Shown: piece after piece, positions 35,089 to 43,913 of the stretch
Layout of the letters: every line of letters begins with the position of its first letter
How positions within the stretch are numbered: position 1 is the stretch's first letter
NCBI GenBank assembly: GCA_024236075.1
Contig: JACKLE010000005.1
Span: 62,001-126,000, forward strand
Direction of reading: 5' to 3'
DNA from: Alphaproteobacteria bacterium
GTDB taxonomy: Bacteria > Pseudomonadota > Alphaproteobacteria > JACAEB01
Length of the DNA: 64,000 nt
The notes under the pieces: generated by a model
The model's input: the letters and a program-made list of their open reading frames with translations, nothing else
The model's database searches: none
What the model was told of the DNA's origin: nothing
Program-made: the position numbers and the translations under genes

Positions 35089-35922
35089 GGCGGAGACGCG
35101 GTCGAGAAACGCGATGCCCCGCGCGAAGGCGTCCTGCGTCACCGCGGGATCGTAGGCGAGGCGGCCGAATTCGTTGCGCGTGCGCTCGTCGAAGCTGTGA
35201 TCCGCATCCGGATAGACATGCACCTCGATCGGGTAGCCGTCCTCGATCGCGTCCGTGAAGCGCGCGATGCAGGGCTCGGCGCCGACGACCGAATCCCTGC
35301 CCGCGAGAAGGGCGAGAGCCGGCGGGCGCGCATGCCAGCGCGCGGCGCGCGGCGAGGAGGCCCAGCCGCAATAGGGATAGGCGAAAAGGACGCCCGCCAA
35401 TCCGTCCGTGAGCCCCGCCAGCGCGTCCTCGAGTCCCCAGGGCAGCTCGCCCGGCGCGAAGCCCAGAGCCTCCATCGCGGCCCAGCCGCCATGGCTCCAG
35501 GAGGCGAGCGCGACGGGCAGATCCGCGAGGTCCGGGTCGGCGCGCGCCGAGCCCAGCGCGGCGAGCACGTCGCCGGCCCGCTCCTGGCCCCAGAGCGCAA
35601 GGCCCGTGCAAACGAAGGCGAAGCCGCCGAGACGGCTCATTCCGTGCGCCGCGAGGCTGTCGACGGTGAGCGCGACATAGCCCGCTCTTCGAAAGACCTG
35701 CGCCCAGTCCTCGACCGCCGAGCGCACGCCGCCGCAGCCGTGGAAGAGCAGCACGACGCCGCGCGGGGCGCCGTCCGGATCGAGGCGCGCCGTATGGGCG
35801 GCGATGAGGGCCCGATGCGCGGCGAAGGACTTCTTCGGCACGAGGATGCCGGTCGACAGGCAGGCAAAGGCCAGCGCGAAGATCAGCGCAGGGATGGCCA
35901 GGCCGACGAGCAGCTTGCGCAT
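35077..35922 (-). CDS. Dienelactone-hydrolase-like alpha/beta hydrolase, membrane-anchored or secreted
   Basis: 281 residues. A hydrophobic N-terminus (LLVGLAIPALIFALAFACLSTGILV) acts as anchor or signal. The fold shows VVLLFHGCGG, a nucleophile elbow ASWSHGGWAAME, an acidic loop LLAGRDSVVG and catalytic His in YPDADHSFDERTRN, the pattern of the dienelactone hydrolase family. The usual Cys nucleophile of true DLH is replaced by Ser here. Function unknown. It starts 6 nt after the purH stop, so it is co-transcribed with purH, and overlaps the convergent transporter 3' end by 12 nt. Confidence 0.82.
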   Translation of the reverse strand: MRKLLVGLAIPALIFALAFACLSTGILVPKKSFAAHRALIAAHTARLDPDGAPRGVVLLFHGCGGVRSAVEDWAQVFRRAGYVALTVDSLAAHGMSRLGGFAFVCTGLALWGQERAGDVLAALGSARADPDLADLPVALASWSHGGWAAMEALGFAPGELPWGLEDALAGLTDGLAGVLFAYPYCGWASSPRAARWHARPPALALLAGRDSVVGAEPCIARFTDAIEDGYPIEVHVYPDADHSFDERTRNEFGRLAYDPAVTQDAFARGIAFLDRVSASGR

Positions 35923-35928
35923 GGACCC

Positions 35929-37524
35929 TCAATGGCGGAAATGGCGCACGCCGGTCAGCACCATGGCGAGGCCCGCCGCGTCGGCGGCCGCGATGACCTC
36001 GCTGTCGCGCATCGCGCCGCCGGGCTGGATGACCGCCGTCGCGCCCGCCGCCGCGATCGCCTCGAGGCCGTCCGGGAACGGAAAGAAGGCGTCGGACGCC
36101 GCGACCGAGCCGACGGTCAGAGGCCTCGCCGCGCCCGCCGCGCGTGCCGCGTCCTCGGATTTCAAGGCGGCGATGCGCGCCGAGTCGACACGGCTCATCT
36201 GGCCCGCGCCGACGCCGACCGTCGCCCCGTCCTTCACGTAGACGATCGCGTTCGACTTCACGTGCTTGGCGACGGTGAAGGCGAGGACGAGATCGGCGAT
36301 CTCCTTATCGCTCGGCGCGCGCTTCGTCACCACGCGCAGATCCTCGAGGCCCACGCGCTTCGCGTCGCTCGTCTGCGCGAGGAAGCCGCCCGCGACGGTG
36401 CGCATCTCGATGCCTTCGGCATCGGGCCGCGGAAGGCCGCCGGCGACGAGAAGGCGCAGATTCTTCTTCGCCGAGAGGATGCGCACCGCCTCTTCGTCCG
36501 CCTCCGGCGCGATGATCACCTCGGTGAAGATCTTCGCGATCTCCTCGGCGGTTGCCGCGTCGAGCCGGCCGTTGAGCGCAATGATGCCTCCGAAGGCGCT
36601 CACCGGATCGCAGGCGAGCGCGCGCAGATAGGCTTCCCTGAGGCTTGCCGCCCTGGCCGCGCCGCAGGGGTTCGCGTGCTTGACGATCGCGACGGCCGGC
36701 GCGCCGTCCGGCGCCAGCTCGGCCACGAGCTCGTAGGCCGCGCTCGTGTCGTTGATGTTGTTGTAGGACAGCTCCTTGCCCTGAAGCTGGCGCGCCGTCG
36801 CGACGCCGGGCCGCGCCGCGCCCGTGACGTAGAAGGCGGCGCTCTGGTGCGGATTCTCGCCGTAGCGCAGCTTCTCCTTTAGCGTGCCCGCGAATGTGAG
36901 GCGCTCCGTCAGCGGATCGCCGCCGCTCGCGAACCAGCCGCCGATGGCCGCGTCGTAGGCCGCCGTGCGCCGAAACGCCTTGCCGGCGAGGCGGCGGCGC
37001 AGCGCGAGGGGCGTCGCGCCGTCATGCGCCTCGAGCGCGGCGAGAACCTCGGCATAGTCGCCGGGCTCCACCGCGACGGCGACATAGGCGTGGTTCTTCG
37101 CGGCCGCGCGGATGAGGGCGGGGCCCCCGATGTCGATGTTCTCCACCATCTCGGCCTCGTCCGCGCCCTTCGCGAGCGCGGCCTCGAACGGGTAGAGATT
37201 GACGACGAGAAGGTCGATGGGCGCGATGGCGTGCTCGGCCATGGCGCGCCTGTGATCCGCCTTGTCGCGGAGCGCGAGGAGGCCCCCGTGGATCTTGGGG
37301 TGCAGCGTCTTCACGCGCCCGTCCATCATCTCGGGAAAGCCCGTATGGGCCGACACCTCGACAACCTTGAGGCCGGCCTCCTCTAGGACCTTGGCCGTGC
37401 CGCCGCTCGAGAGAAGCTCGATGCCCCGGCTCGCGAGCGCGCGTGCGAAGGCCGCGAGCCCCGTCTTGTCCGAGACCGAGAGAAGCGCGCGCTGCACGCG
37501 CACGAGCCCCGCCTCTCCACCCAT
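35929..37524 (-). CDS. purH: Bifunctional AICAR formyltransferase/IMP cyclohydrolase
   Basis: 531 residues, the usual size of PurH, which does the last two steps of IMP synthesis. The N-terminal cyclohydrolase domain shows ALLSVSDKTGLAAFARAL, ELLSSGGTAKVLEEAG and MMDGRVKTLHPKIHGGLL. The formyltransferase domain has LRYGENPHQSAAFY, the Lys-His pair in KHANPCGAA and AFGGIIALN. The start at 37524 has GGAGGG about 6 nt upstream; a longer frame start at 37620 runs back into the pheA end. It follows pheA by 55 nt on the same strand. Confidence 0.97.
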   Translation of the reverse strand: MGGEAGLVRVQRALLSVSDKTGLAAFARALASRGIELLSSGGTAKVLEEAGLKVVEVSAHTGFPEMMDGRVKTLHPKIHGGLLALRDKADHRRAMAEHAIAPIDLLVVNLYPFEAALAKGADEAEMVENIDIGGPALIRAAAKNHAYVAVAVEPGDYAEVLAALEAHDGATPLALRRRLAGKAFRRTAAYDAAIGGWFASGGDPLTERLTFAGTLKEKLRYGENPHQSAAFYVTGAARPGVATARQLQGKELSYNNINDTSAAYELVAELAPDGAPAVAIVKHANPCGAARAASLREAYLRALACDPVSAFGGIIALNGRLDAATAEEIAKIFTEVIIAPEADEEAVRILSAKKNLRLLVAGGLPRPDAEGIEMRTVAGGFLAQTSDAKRVGLEDLRVVTKRAPSDKEIADLVLAFTVAKHVKSNAIVYVKDGATVGVGAGQMSRVDSARIAALKSEDAARAAGAARPLTVGSVAASDAFFPFPDGLEAIAAAGATAVIQPGGAMRDSEVIAAADAAGLAMVLTGVRHFRH

Positions 37525-37579
37525 GCGACCCTCCACTTCGCGTCCGCCCTGCCCGTCCTCGAAAGCCCCCGCTCGGGCT

Positions 37580-38458
37580 TTATGCGCCCTCGGCAGTCTG
37601 CGCGCGATAGGGGTGGGCACGGTAGACCCCGAGCACCTTGAGATAGGAGGTATAGAACTTCAGCTCCTCCAGCGCGAGGCGCACATGGCGCTCGTGCGGA
37701 TGGCCTTCGATGTCGGCGTAGAACTGCGTGGCGTTGAACGAGCCCTCGAGCTGGTAGCTCTCGAGCTTGGTCATGTTGACCCCGCTCGTGGCGAATCCGC
37801 CCAGCGCCTTGTAGAGCGCGGCGGGAATGTTCCGGACGCGGAAGACGAAGCTCGTGACGACCGGCCCCTCGTCGACATCCGCGTCGTCGGGCTCGCCCGC
37901 CATGACGAGAAAGCGCGTCGTGTTGTGCGGGGCGTCCTCGATATCGCGCCTGAGAATCTGCAGCCCGTAGATTTCGGCGGCGAGCGTCGAGGCGATGGCC
38001 GCGAGGGTCGGGTCGCCGGCCTCGGCGACGTGGCGCGCCGAGCCCGCCGTGTCCGCGCCCGCGATGGTCGCGAGCTTGAGCTCCCGGATGACGTGACGGC
38101 ACTGGCCGAGCGCGGGCACTTGGCTCATCACGGATTTGATGTCCTGCAGGCGCGCGCCGGGCAGCCCGAGAAGCTGGTGGTGCACGCGCAGAAAATGCTC
38201 CCCGACGATGTAGAGCCCCGACTCGGGAAGCAGATGGTGGATGTCGGCGATGCGCCCGTGGACGGAGTTCTCGATGGGAATCATGGCGAGCGCCGAATCG
38301 CCGTCGACGACCGCCTGGAAGGCGTCCTCGAAGGTCGCGCAGGGAAGGGCCTCGAGGTGGGGGAAGGCCTCGCGGCAGGCCAGGTGGGAGTTGGCGCCGG
38401 GCTCGCCCTGGAAGGCGATGCGGCCGGGGCGTTCCGGCGCGTTTCCTTTCGCGGTCAT
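37580..38458 (-). CDS. pheA: Prephenate dehydratase
   Basis: 292 residues, monofunctional (no chorismate mutase domain). The catalytic domain begins IAFQGEPGANSHLACREAFP and includes IPIENSVHGRIADIHHLL and the active-site Thr-Arg-Phe in NTTRFLVMAG. A C-terminal ACT domain (TSFVFRVRNIPAALYKALGGFA, ESYQLEGSFNATQFYAD) binds phenylalanine for feedback control; the usual ESRP motif reads ESYQ. It makes phenylpyruvate for phenylalanine. Its start overlaps the kdsB stop by 4 nt. Confidence 0.96.
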   Translation of the reverse strand: MTAKGNAPERPGRIAFQGEPGANSHLACREAFPHLEALPCATFEDAFQAVVDGDSALAMIPIENSVHGRIADIHHLLPESGLYIVGEHFLRVHHQLLGLPGARLQDIKSVMSQVPALGQCRHVIRELKLATIAGADTAGSARHVAEAGDPTLAAIASTLAAEIYGLQILRRDIEDAPHNTTRFLVMAGEPDDADVDEGPVVTSFVFRVRNIPAALYKALGGFATSGVNMTKLESYQLEGSFNATQFYADIEGHPHERHVRLALEELKFYTSYLKVLGVYRAHPYRAQTAEGA

Positions 38459-39225
38459 TTCTGCTCGCCTCCCTTTGCCGCCGCCGCGTGGGCCGCACGG
38501 GCCCGCTCGAGATCGCCGGGCGTGTCGACCGCGATCGGCACCTTGTCGACGACGGTGAGGTCGATCGCAAGCCCGGCCTCGAGCGCGCGAAGCTGCTCGA
38601 GGCGTTCGCGCCGCTCGAGCGGCGAAGGGGGCAGGGCGACGAAGCGGTCGAGCGCCGCGCGGGCATAGGCATAGATGCCGATGTGATGGAGAAGGGGCCC
38701 CTCGCCGGTCGGAATGCGCGCGCGCGAGAAATAGAGCGCCCTGCCGATGGCGCCCGGCCGAGCCGGGCCGTCCGGAAGGGCGACCGCCGCCTTGACCACG
38801 TTGGGGTCGTCGGCCTCCCGCGGCTCGACGATGACCGCCCCGAGCGTCGCGATGTCCGGGGCGCGGCCGGCCTCGAAGGGCGCGAGCGCCGCGGCGATTG
38901 TCGCGGGCGGTATGAGGGGCTGGTCGCCCTGCAGATTGACGACGAGGTCGTGGCGCCGGCGCGGGTCGACGGCCTCGACCGCCGCGTGAACCCGGTCGGA
39001 GCCCGAGGGCAAAGCAGGGTCCGTGAGGACCGCCTCGCCGCCCGCCCTGCGCACGGCCGCCGCGATCTCCTCCTCGGCCGCCGCGACGAGCACCCGGCCG
39101 AGGCCGGCCTCGCTCGCGCGCCGCCAGACCTTCACGATCATCGCCTCCCCGCCGATCTCGGCGAGCGGCTTGCCGGGCAGCCGCGAGGCGGCCATGCGGG
39201 CGGGAATGACGAAGAGCGCGTCCAT
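38455..39225 (-). CDS. kdsB: 3-deoxy-manno-octulosonate cytidylyltransferase (CMP-KDO synthetase)
   Basis: 256 residues. The nucleotide-binding start VIPARMAASRLPGKPLAEIGG, then SGSDRVHAAVEAVD, VVNLQGDQPLI, ALYFSRARIPTGEG and HIGIYAYARAALDRF are KdsB signatures. The enzyme activates KDO with CTP for lipopolysaccharide inner-core assembly, so the cell has a Gram-negative LPS. It is translationally coupled to pheA; the kdsB-pheA pair is a common alphaproteobacterial arrangement. Upstream lies the divergent cytochrome c gene, 212 nt away. Confidence 0.95.
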   Translation of the reverse strand: MDALFVIPARMAASRLPGKPLAEIGGEAMIVKVWRRASEAGLGRVLVAAAEEEIAAAVRRAGGEAVLTDPALPSGSDRVHAAVEAVDPRRRHDLVVNLQGDQPLIPPATIAAALAPFEAGRAPDIATLGAVIVEPREADDPNVVKAAVALPDGPARPGAIGRALYFSRARIPTGEGPLLHHIGIYAYARAALDRFVALPPSPLERRERLEQLRALEAGLAIDLTVVDKVPIAVDTPGDLERARAAHAAAAKGGEQK

Positions 39226-39437
39226 GGGGCGCGCACTCTAGCCGAGGCCGCCGTCACGTTGGAAGCGGGCCTCGGAGGCGCGCTGCGACGCTTGGCCGCA
39301 AACTGCCGGCTTGAGCCCTCCGCCTCCTTGCCGGACAAGGAAGCGCGCGCGTTGCGGGGCCTGCGCGACGCAGCTATCGTGCGCGCCGCCGCTGCCTCCT
39401 CCGGGGGCGTTGCGGCTTCCCGCCAAGAGGTTCGGCC

Positions 39438-40001
39438 ATGGATTTCTTCGAGTGGAACAAAATTCTCGGCGCCATTCTAGGCTCCGCGCTCGTCATATTC
39501 GGCGTGATCCGGATCTCGGGCGACGAGCTCTTCGCGGCGCCGCACCTTGCCGAGCCCGCCTTCAAGATCGCGGTGGCCGAGGAAGGCGGAGCGGGGGGCG
39601 GCGAGACCAAGGTCGCGGCGGTCGATACCGGAACGCTTCTGGCCGCCGCCGACGCCGCGCGCGGCGAGCGCATCGCGCAGCAATGCGTCTCCTGCCACAC
39701 CTTCGAGAAGGGCGGTCCCGCCAAGCAGGGCCCCAATCTCTGGAACATTGTCGGCCGCGACAAGGCGAGCGAGGCCGGCTTCGGCTATTCGCAGGCGATG
39801 AAGAGCCAGACCGGCAAATGGACCTATGAGGAGCTCGACCACTACCTCAAGGACCCGCGGGCGGCCGTGCCGAACAACAACATGGCCTTCCCGGGCGTGA
39901 AGCGCGACAGCCAGCGCGCCGACCTCCTCGCCTATCTCGGCCAGCAGAACGACAGTCCGCCCCCGTTCCCGGCTCCGGCTCCGGCCGCGACCGGCGGCTG
40001 A
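39438..40001 (+). CDS. Membrane-anchored cytochrome c (CycM/c552-like)
   Basis: 187 residues. An uncleaved N-terminal helix (ILGAILGSALVIFGVIRI) anchors it in the inner membrane with the haem domain in the periplasm. The haem-binding site is CVSCH (Cys83, Cys86, His87). The Met ligand lies in NNNMAFPG, and GPNLWNIVGR is a class I cytochrome c block. Proteins like this pass electrons from the bc1 complex to cytochrome oxidase. The proline-rich tail (PPPFPAPAPAATGG) is extra. It precedes yejB by 93 nt on the same strand. Confidence 0.93.
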   Translation: MDFFEWNKILGAILGSALVIFGVIRISGDELFAAPHLAEPAFKIAVAEEGGAGGGETKVAAVDTGTLLAAADAARGERIAQQCVSCHTFEKGGPAKQGPNLWNIVGRDKASEAGFGYSQAMKSQTGKWTYEELDHYLKDPRAAVPNNNMAFPGVKRDSQRADLLAYLGQQNDSPPPFPAPAPAATGG

Positions 40002-40094
40002 GGGCTCGCGCGACCCATCCGAGTCGGCTATGGGGTAGGCTCCCGCGTCCGCCCGCCATCGCGGACAGGATGAAGCCCGGAGAGCGCCCCGAGC

Positions 40095-41171
40095 ATGGCG
40101 TCCTATATCGCGCGCCGCCTTCTCCTGATGATCCCGACGCTCGTCGGCATTCTGCTCGTCACCTTCGTGCTCGTGCAGTTCGCGCCGGGCGGCCCGGTCG
40201 AATACATGATCGCCCGCATGCAGGGCATGGATGTCGGCGCGACGGCCACCTTCGCCGGCACCGGGGATGCGGGTCTCGGCGACACCAGCGCCTATCGCGG
40301 CGCGCAGGGGCTGCCCGCGGACTATGTCGAGGAGCTGAAGGCCATGTTCGGGCTCGACAAGCCCGTCCATGAGCGCTTCCTCCTCATGCTGTGGAACTAT
40401 CTGCGCTTCGATTTCGGCGAGAGCTACTATCGCGACGTGCCGATCCTGACGCTCATCGGCCAGAAGCTGCCCGTCTCGATCACGCTCGGCCTCTGGACGA
40501 CGCTGCTCTCCTACCTCGTCTCGATTCCGCTCGGCATCCGCAAGGCGGTGAAGGACGGCACGCCGTTCGACGTCTGGTCCTCCGCCGTCATCGTGATCGG
40601 CTATGCCATACCGGGCTTCCTGTTCGCGATCCTCCTGATCGTGCTGTTTTCGGGCGGCTCGTTCCTCAGCCTCTTTCCGCTGCGCGGCCTCGTCTCGGAT
40701 CATTGGGAAGACCTCTCGTTGCTCGGAAAGGCGCTCGACTATCTCTGGCACATCGTGCTGCCCGTCCTCGCCATGGCGATCTCGGGCTTTGCCACCGTGA
40801 CCTTCCTCACCAAGAACGCCTTCCTCGACGAGATCCGAAAGCAATATGTCGTGACGGCGCGCTCCAAGGGCGTTCCCGAGCGGCGCATCCTCTACGGGCA
40901 CGTTTTCCGCAACGCCATGCTCATCGTCATCGCGGGCTTCCCGGCGGCGTTCATCCACATCCTGTTCACGGGATCGCTCCTTATCGAGAACATATTTTCG
41001 CTCGACGGGCTCGGCCTCCTCGCCTTCGAGTCGATCGTGAACCGCGACTATGCGGTGGTCTTCGCGAGCCTCTACATCTTCTCCCTCATCGGCCTCGCGA
41101 TCGGGCTCGTCAGCGACCTGACCTATGCCTGGGTCGATCCGCGCATCGACTTCGAGACGCGGGAGGTCTAG
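40095..41171 (+). CDS. yejB: Peptide ABC transporter permease YejB
   Basis: 358 residues with six spans typical of oligopeptide-type permeases. The N-terminus YIARRLLLMIPTLVGILLVTFVLVQFAPGGP is a YejB/DppB hallmark, and the cytoplasmic EAA-like loop is VVTARSKGVPERRILYGHVFRNAM. The insert GTGDAGLGDTSAYRGAQGLP before FGLDKPVHERF is seen in YejB rather than DppB. In enterobacteria YejABEF imports microcin C and peptides; in Brucella it aids resistance to antimicrobial peptides. GGAGAG lies about 10 nt upstream of the ATG. No yejA gene precedes it. Confidence 0.93.
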   Translation: MASYIARRLLLMIPTLVGILLVTFVLVQFAPGGPVEYMIARMQGMDVGATATFAGTGDAGLGDTSAYRGAQGLPADYVEELKAMFGLDKPVHERFLLMLWNYLRFDFGESYYRDVPILTLIGQKLPVSITLGLWTTLLSYLVSIPLGIRKAVKDGTPFDVWSSAVIVIGYAIPGFLFAILLIVLFSGGSFLSLFPLRGLVSDHWEDLSLLGKALDYLWHIVLPVLAMAISGFATVTFLTKNAFLDEIRKQYVVTARSKGVPERRILYGHVFRNAMLIVIAGFPAAFIHILFTGSLLIENIFSLDGLGLLAFESIVNRDYAVVFASLYIFSLIGLAIGLVSDLTYAWVDPRIDFETREV

Positions 41172-41175
41172 GGCG

Positions 41176-42285
41176 ATGGCGCCCTTCCATGCGCGCCTGC
41201 GCGCGGCCGTCGTCCCGAGGGCGCGCGCGCTCGGCGCCGAAATTCGCGCACGCGCGACGCTCTCGCCGATCGCGAGGCGGAGGCTCGCGAATTTTCGCGC
41301 GAACCGGCGCGCCCTCTGGTCGCTGCGTCTCTTCGGGCTGCTCTTCGCGGCTACGCTCCTCGCCGAACTCGTCGCGAACGACCGCCCGCTCCTCGTCTCC
41401 TACGAGGGGAGCCTCTATGTCCCCGTGCTCGCCGATTATCCGGACACGACCTTCGGCGGTCCGCTCGGCACCGAGACCGACTATCGCGATCCCATCACGC
41501 GCGAGGCGATCGAGGCCCGGGGCTTCATCCTGTGGCCGCTCATCCCCTATTCCTACGACACGCGCATCATGGACAAGGGCCGCACCGCGCCGGCCCCGCC
41601 CGACGCGAAGAACTGGCTGGGCACGGACGATCAGCAGCGCGACGTCCTCGCGAGGCTCATCTACGGCTTCCGCCTGTCCGTCCTCTTCGGGCTCGTCCTC
41701 ACGATCTCCGCCTCGCTCATCGGCGTTTCGGCGGGCGCGGTACAGGGCTATTTCGGCGGGCTCACGGATCTCGTCGCCCAGCGCTTCATCGAGATCTGGA
41801 CCTCGGTGCCCGCGCTCTACGTCATCATCATCCTTGCCGCCGTCTTCGCGCCGAGCTTCGGGCTTCTCCTCGGCATTCTTCTGCTCTTCTCCTGGACGGC
41901 GCTCGTCGGGGTCGTGCGCGCCGAGTTCCTCAGGACGCGCAATTTCGAATATGTGACGGCGGCGCGCGCGCTCGGCGTCTCCCACCTGACCATCATGTAT
42001 CGCCACATCCTGCCGAACGCGATGGTGGCGACGCTCACCATGCTGCCATTCGTGCTCAACGGCTCGATCACGACGCTCACGGCGCTCGACTTCCTGGGCT
42101 TCGGCCTGCCGCCGGGCTCGCCCTCGCTCGGCGAGCTCCTCGCGCAGGGCAAGCGCAACCTTCAGGCGCCCTGGCTCGGGCTCACCGCCTTCTTCGCCAT
42201 CGCCGTGACCTTGAGCCTTCTCATCTTCATCGGGGAGGGGCTGCGGGATGCCTTCGACCCGCGCAAGGCGAGGGAGGCGCCCTGA
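41176..42285 (+). CDS. yejE: Peptide ABC transporter permease YejE
   Basis: 369 residues. The N-terminal tail is long and basic, then WSLRLFGLLFAATLLAELVAN is the first span. YPDTTFGG, NWLGTDDQQRDVLARLIYGFRLSVLFGL is the typical block after the periplasmic loop, and the EAA loop is YVTAARALGVSHLTIMYRHILPNAM. It pairs with YejB. ATG 41176 follows 4 nt after the yejB stop with GGGAGG upstream; an earlier in-frame start lies inside yejB. The end overlaps yejF in a TGATG arrangement. Confidence 0.93.
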   Translation: MAPFHARLRAAVVPRARALGAEIRARATLSPIARRRLANFRANRRALWSLRLFGLLFAATLLAELVANDRPLLVSYEGSLYVPVLADYPDTTFGGPLGTETDYRDPITREAIEARGFILWPLIPYSYDTRIMDKGRTAPAPPDAKNWLGTDDQQRDVLARLIYGFRLSVLFGLVLTISASLIGVSAGAVQGYFGGLTDLVAQRFIEIWTSVPALYVIIILAAVFAPSFGLLLGILLLFSWTALVGVVRAEFLRTRNFEYVTAARALGVSHLTIMYRHILPNAMVATLTMLPFVLNGSITTLTALDFLGFGLPPGSPSLGELLAQGKRNLQAPWLGLTAFFAIAVTLSLLIFIGEGLRDAFDPRKAREAP

Positions 42286-43913
42286 TGGCAGCGCTCCTCG
42301 AGGTCGAAGGGCTCTCGATCGCCTTCGCGGGAGGGCAGGGCGCGCGCCGGGTGGTGGACGAGGTTTCCTTCACGCTTGAGCGCGCCCGCACGCTGGCGCT
42401 CGTCGGCGAGTCCGGGTCGGGCAAGTCGGTGACGGCGCTCTCCGTCCCGCGCCTTCTGCCGTGCCCGCCGGCCTCCTATCCGTCGGGCTCGATTCGCTTC
42501 GAGGGGCGGGACATTCTCCACGCGGAGGAAGCCGAGCTCCTGAAGATCCGCGGCAGCCGCATCGCCATGGTCTTCCAGGAGCCGATGACCTCGCTCAATC
42601 CGCTCCAGACCATCGCGGCGCAGGTCGGCGAGGCGCTCCTCCTCCATCAGGGCCTGAGCCGGGAGAGCGCGCGCGCCCGTTCGCTCGAGCTCCTGACGCG
42701 CGTGCGTCTTCAGCATGCAGAGGACCGGCTCGACGCCTATCCGCACCAGCTTTCGGGCGGCCAGCGTCAGCGCGTGATGATCGCCATGGCGCTCGCGAAC
42801 CGGCCCGACCTTCTCATCGCCGACGAGCCCACCACCGCGCTCGACGTCACCGTGCAGGCCGAGATTCTGGCCCTGCTCAAGGAACTTCAGGCCGAGATGG
42901 GCCTCGCGCTTCTCCTCATCACGCACGATCTCGGCATGGTGCAGCACATGGCCGACGAGGTGGCGGTGATGAAGGAGGGCCGCATCGTCGAGGCGGGGCC
43001 GACGCGGACGGTGTTCGCCGCGCCCGCGCACGACTACACGCGGCGCCTTCTCGCCTCGCGGCCCTCGGGGCTCCCGCCCGCGCCCGACACGGATGCGAAG
43101 GAGCTGCTTTCCACCGAGGCGATCAAGGTCCATTTCCCGATCCGCAAGGGCTTCCTGCGCAAGACGGTCGGCCATGTCAAGGCCGTGGACGGATTGTCGC
43201 TGTGCCTCAGGGAAGGCGAGACCGTCGGCGTCGTCGGGGAATCGGGCTCGGGCAAGACGACGCTCGGCCTCGCCGTATTGCGCCTCATCGCGAGCGAGGG
43301 CGCGATCCGGCTTTCGGGGACCGACATCGCCGGGCTGAAGTCACGCGCGCTGAGGCCCTTGCGGCGCGAGATGCAGATCGTCTTCCAGGACCCCTATGGC
43401 GCGCTGAGCCCGCGCCTCTCGGTCGGCGAGATCGTCGGCGAGGGGCTGTCCGTGCACGGCATCGCGACCTCGCGGGAGGAGCGCCGCCGCGCCATTGCCG
43501 CAATCCTCGAGGAGGTCGGTCTGCCGGCGGACACGCAGGACCGCTATCCGCATGAATTTTCCGGCGGGCAGCGCCAACGCATCGCCATCGCGCGCGCCAT
43601 GATCCTGAAGCCGAGGCTCGTCGTGCTCGACGAGCCGACCAGCGCGCTCGACATGTCGGTCCAGTCGCAGATCGTCGAGCTCCTGCGCAGCCTCCAGGCG
43701 CGCCACCGCCTCGGCTATCTCTTCATCAGCCACGATCTCGCCGTCGTGCGCGCGCTCGCCCACCGCGTGATCGTCATGAAGGACGGCAGGCCGGTCGAGA
43801 CCGGCGAGACGGAGGCGCTCTTCGCAAATCCGCAAGCGGATTATACGAGAGCGCTCATGGCCGCGGCCTTCGCCCGGCCCGGCTCCGAGGGCGCTAGCGC
43901 GCCTCCTCGATGA
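42285..43913 (+). CDS. yejF: Peptide ABC transporter ATP-binding protein YejF (two ATPase domains)
   Basis: 542 residues with two fused ABC ATPase domains, the YejF form. Domain 1: Walker A GESGSGKS (Lys47), signature LSGGQRQR, Walker B LLIADEPTTALD. Domain 2: Walker A GESGSGKTT (Lys324), signature FSGGQRQRIAIARA, Walker B VVLDEPTSALD; each domain is followed by an H-loop (THDL, SHDL). ATP hydrolysis drives the YejB/YejE channel. The start codon overlaps the yejE stop (TGATG), and the 3' end overlaps the convergent pbpC gene by 20 nt. Confidence 0.95.
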   Translation: MAALLEVEGLSIAFAGGQGARRVVDEVSFTLERARTLALVGESGSGKSVTALSVPRLLPCPPASYPSGSIRFEGRDILHAEEAELLKIRGSRIAMVFQEPMTSLNPLQTIAAQVGEALLLHQGLSRESARARSLELLTRVRLQHAEDRLDAYPHQLSGGQRQRVMIAMALANRPDLLIADEPTTALDVTVQAEILALLKELQAEMGLALLLITHDLGMVQHMADEVAVMKEGRIVEAGPTRTVFAAPAHDYTRRLLASRPSGLPPAPDTDAKELLSTEAIKVHFPIRKGFLRKTVGHVKAVDGLSLCLREGETVGVVGESGSGKTTLGLAVLRLIASEGAIRLSGTDIAGLKSRALRPLRREMQIVFQDPYGALSPRLSVGEIVGEGLSVHGIATSREERRRAIAAILEEVGLPADTQDRYPHEFSGGQRQRIAIARAMILKPRLVVLDEPTSALDMSVQSQIVELLRSLQARHRLGYLFISHDLAVVRALAHRVIVMKDGRPVETGETEALFANPQADYTRALMAAAFARPGSEGASAPPR

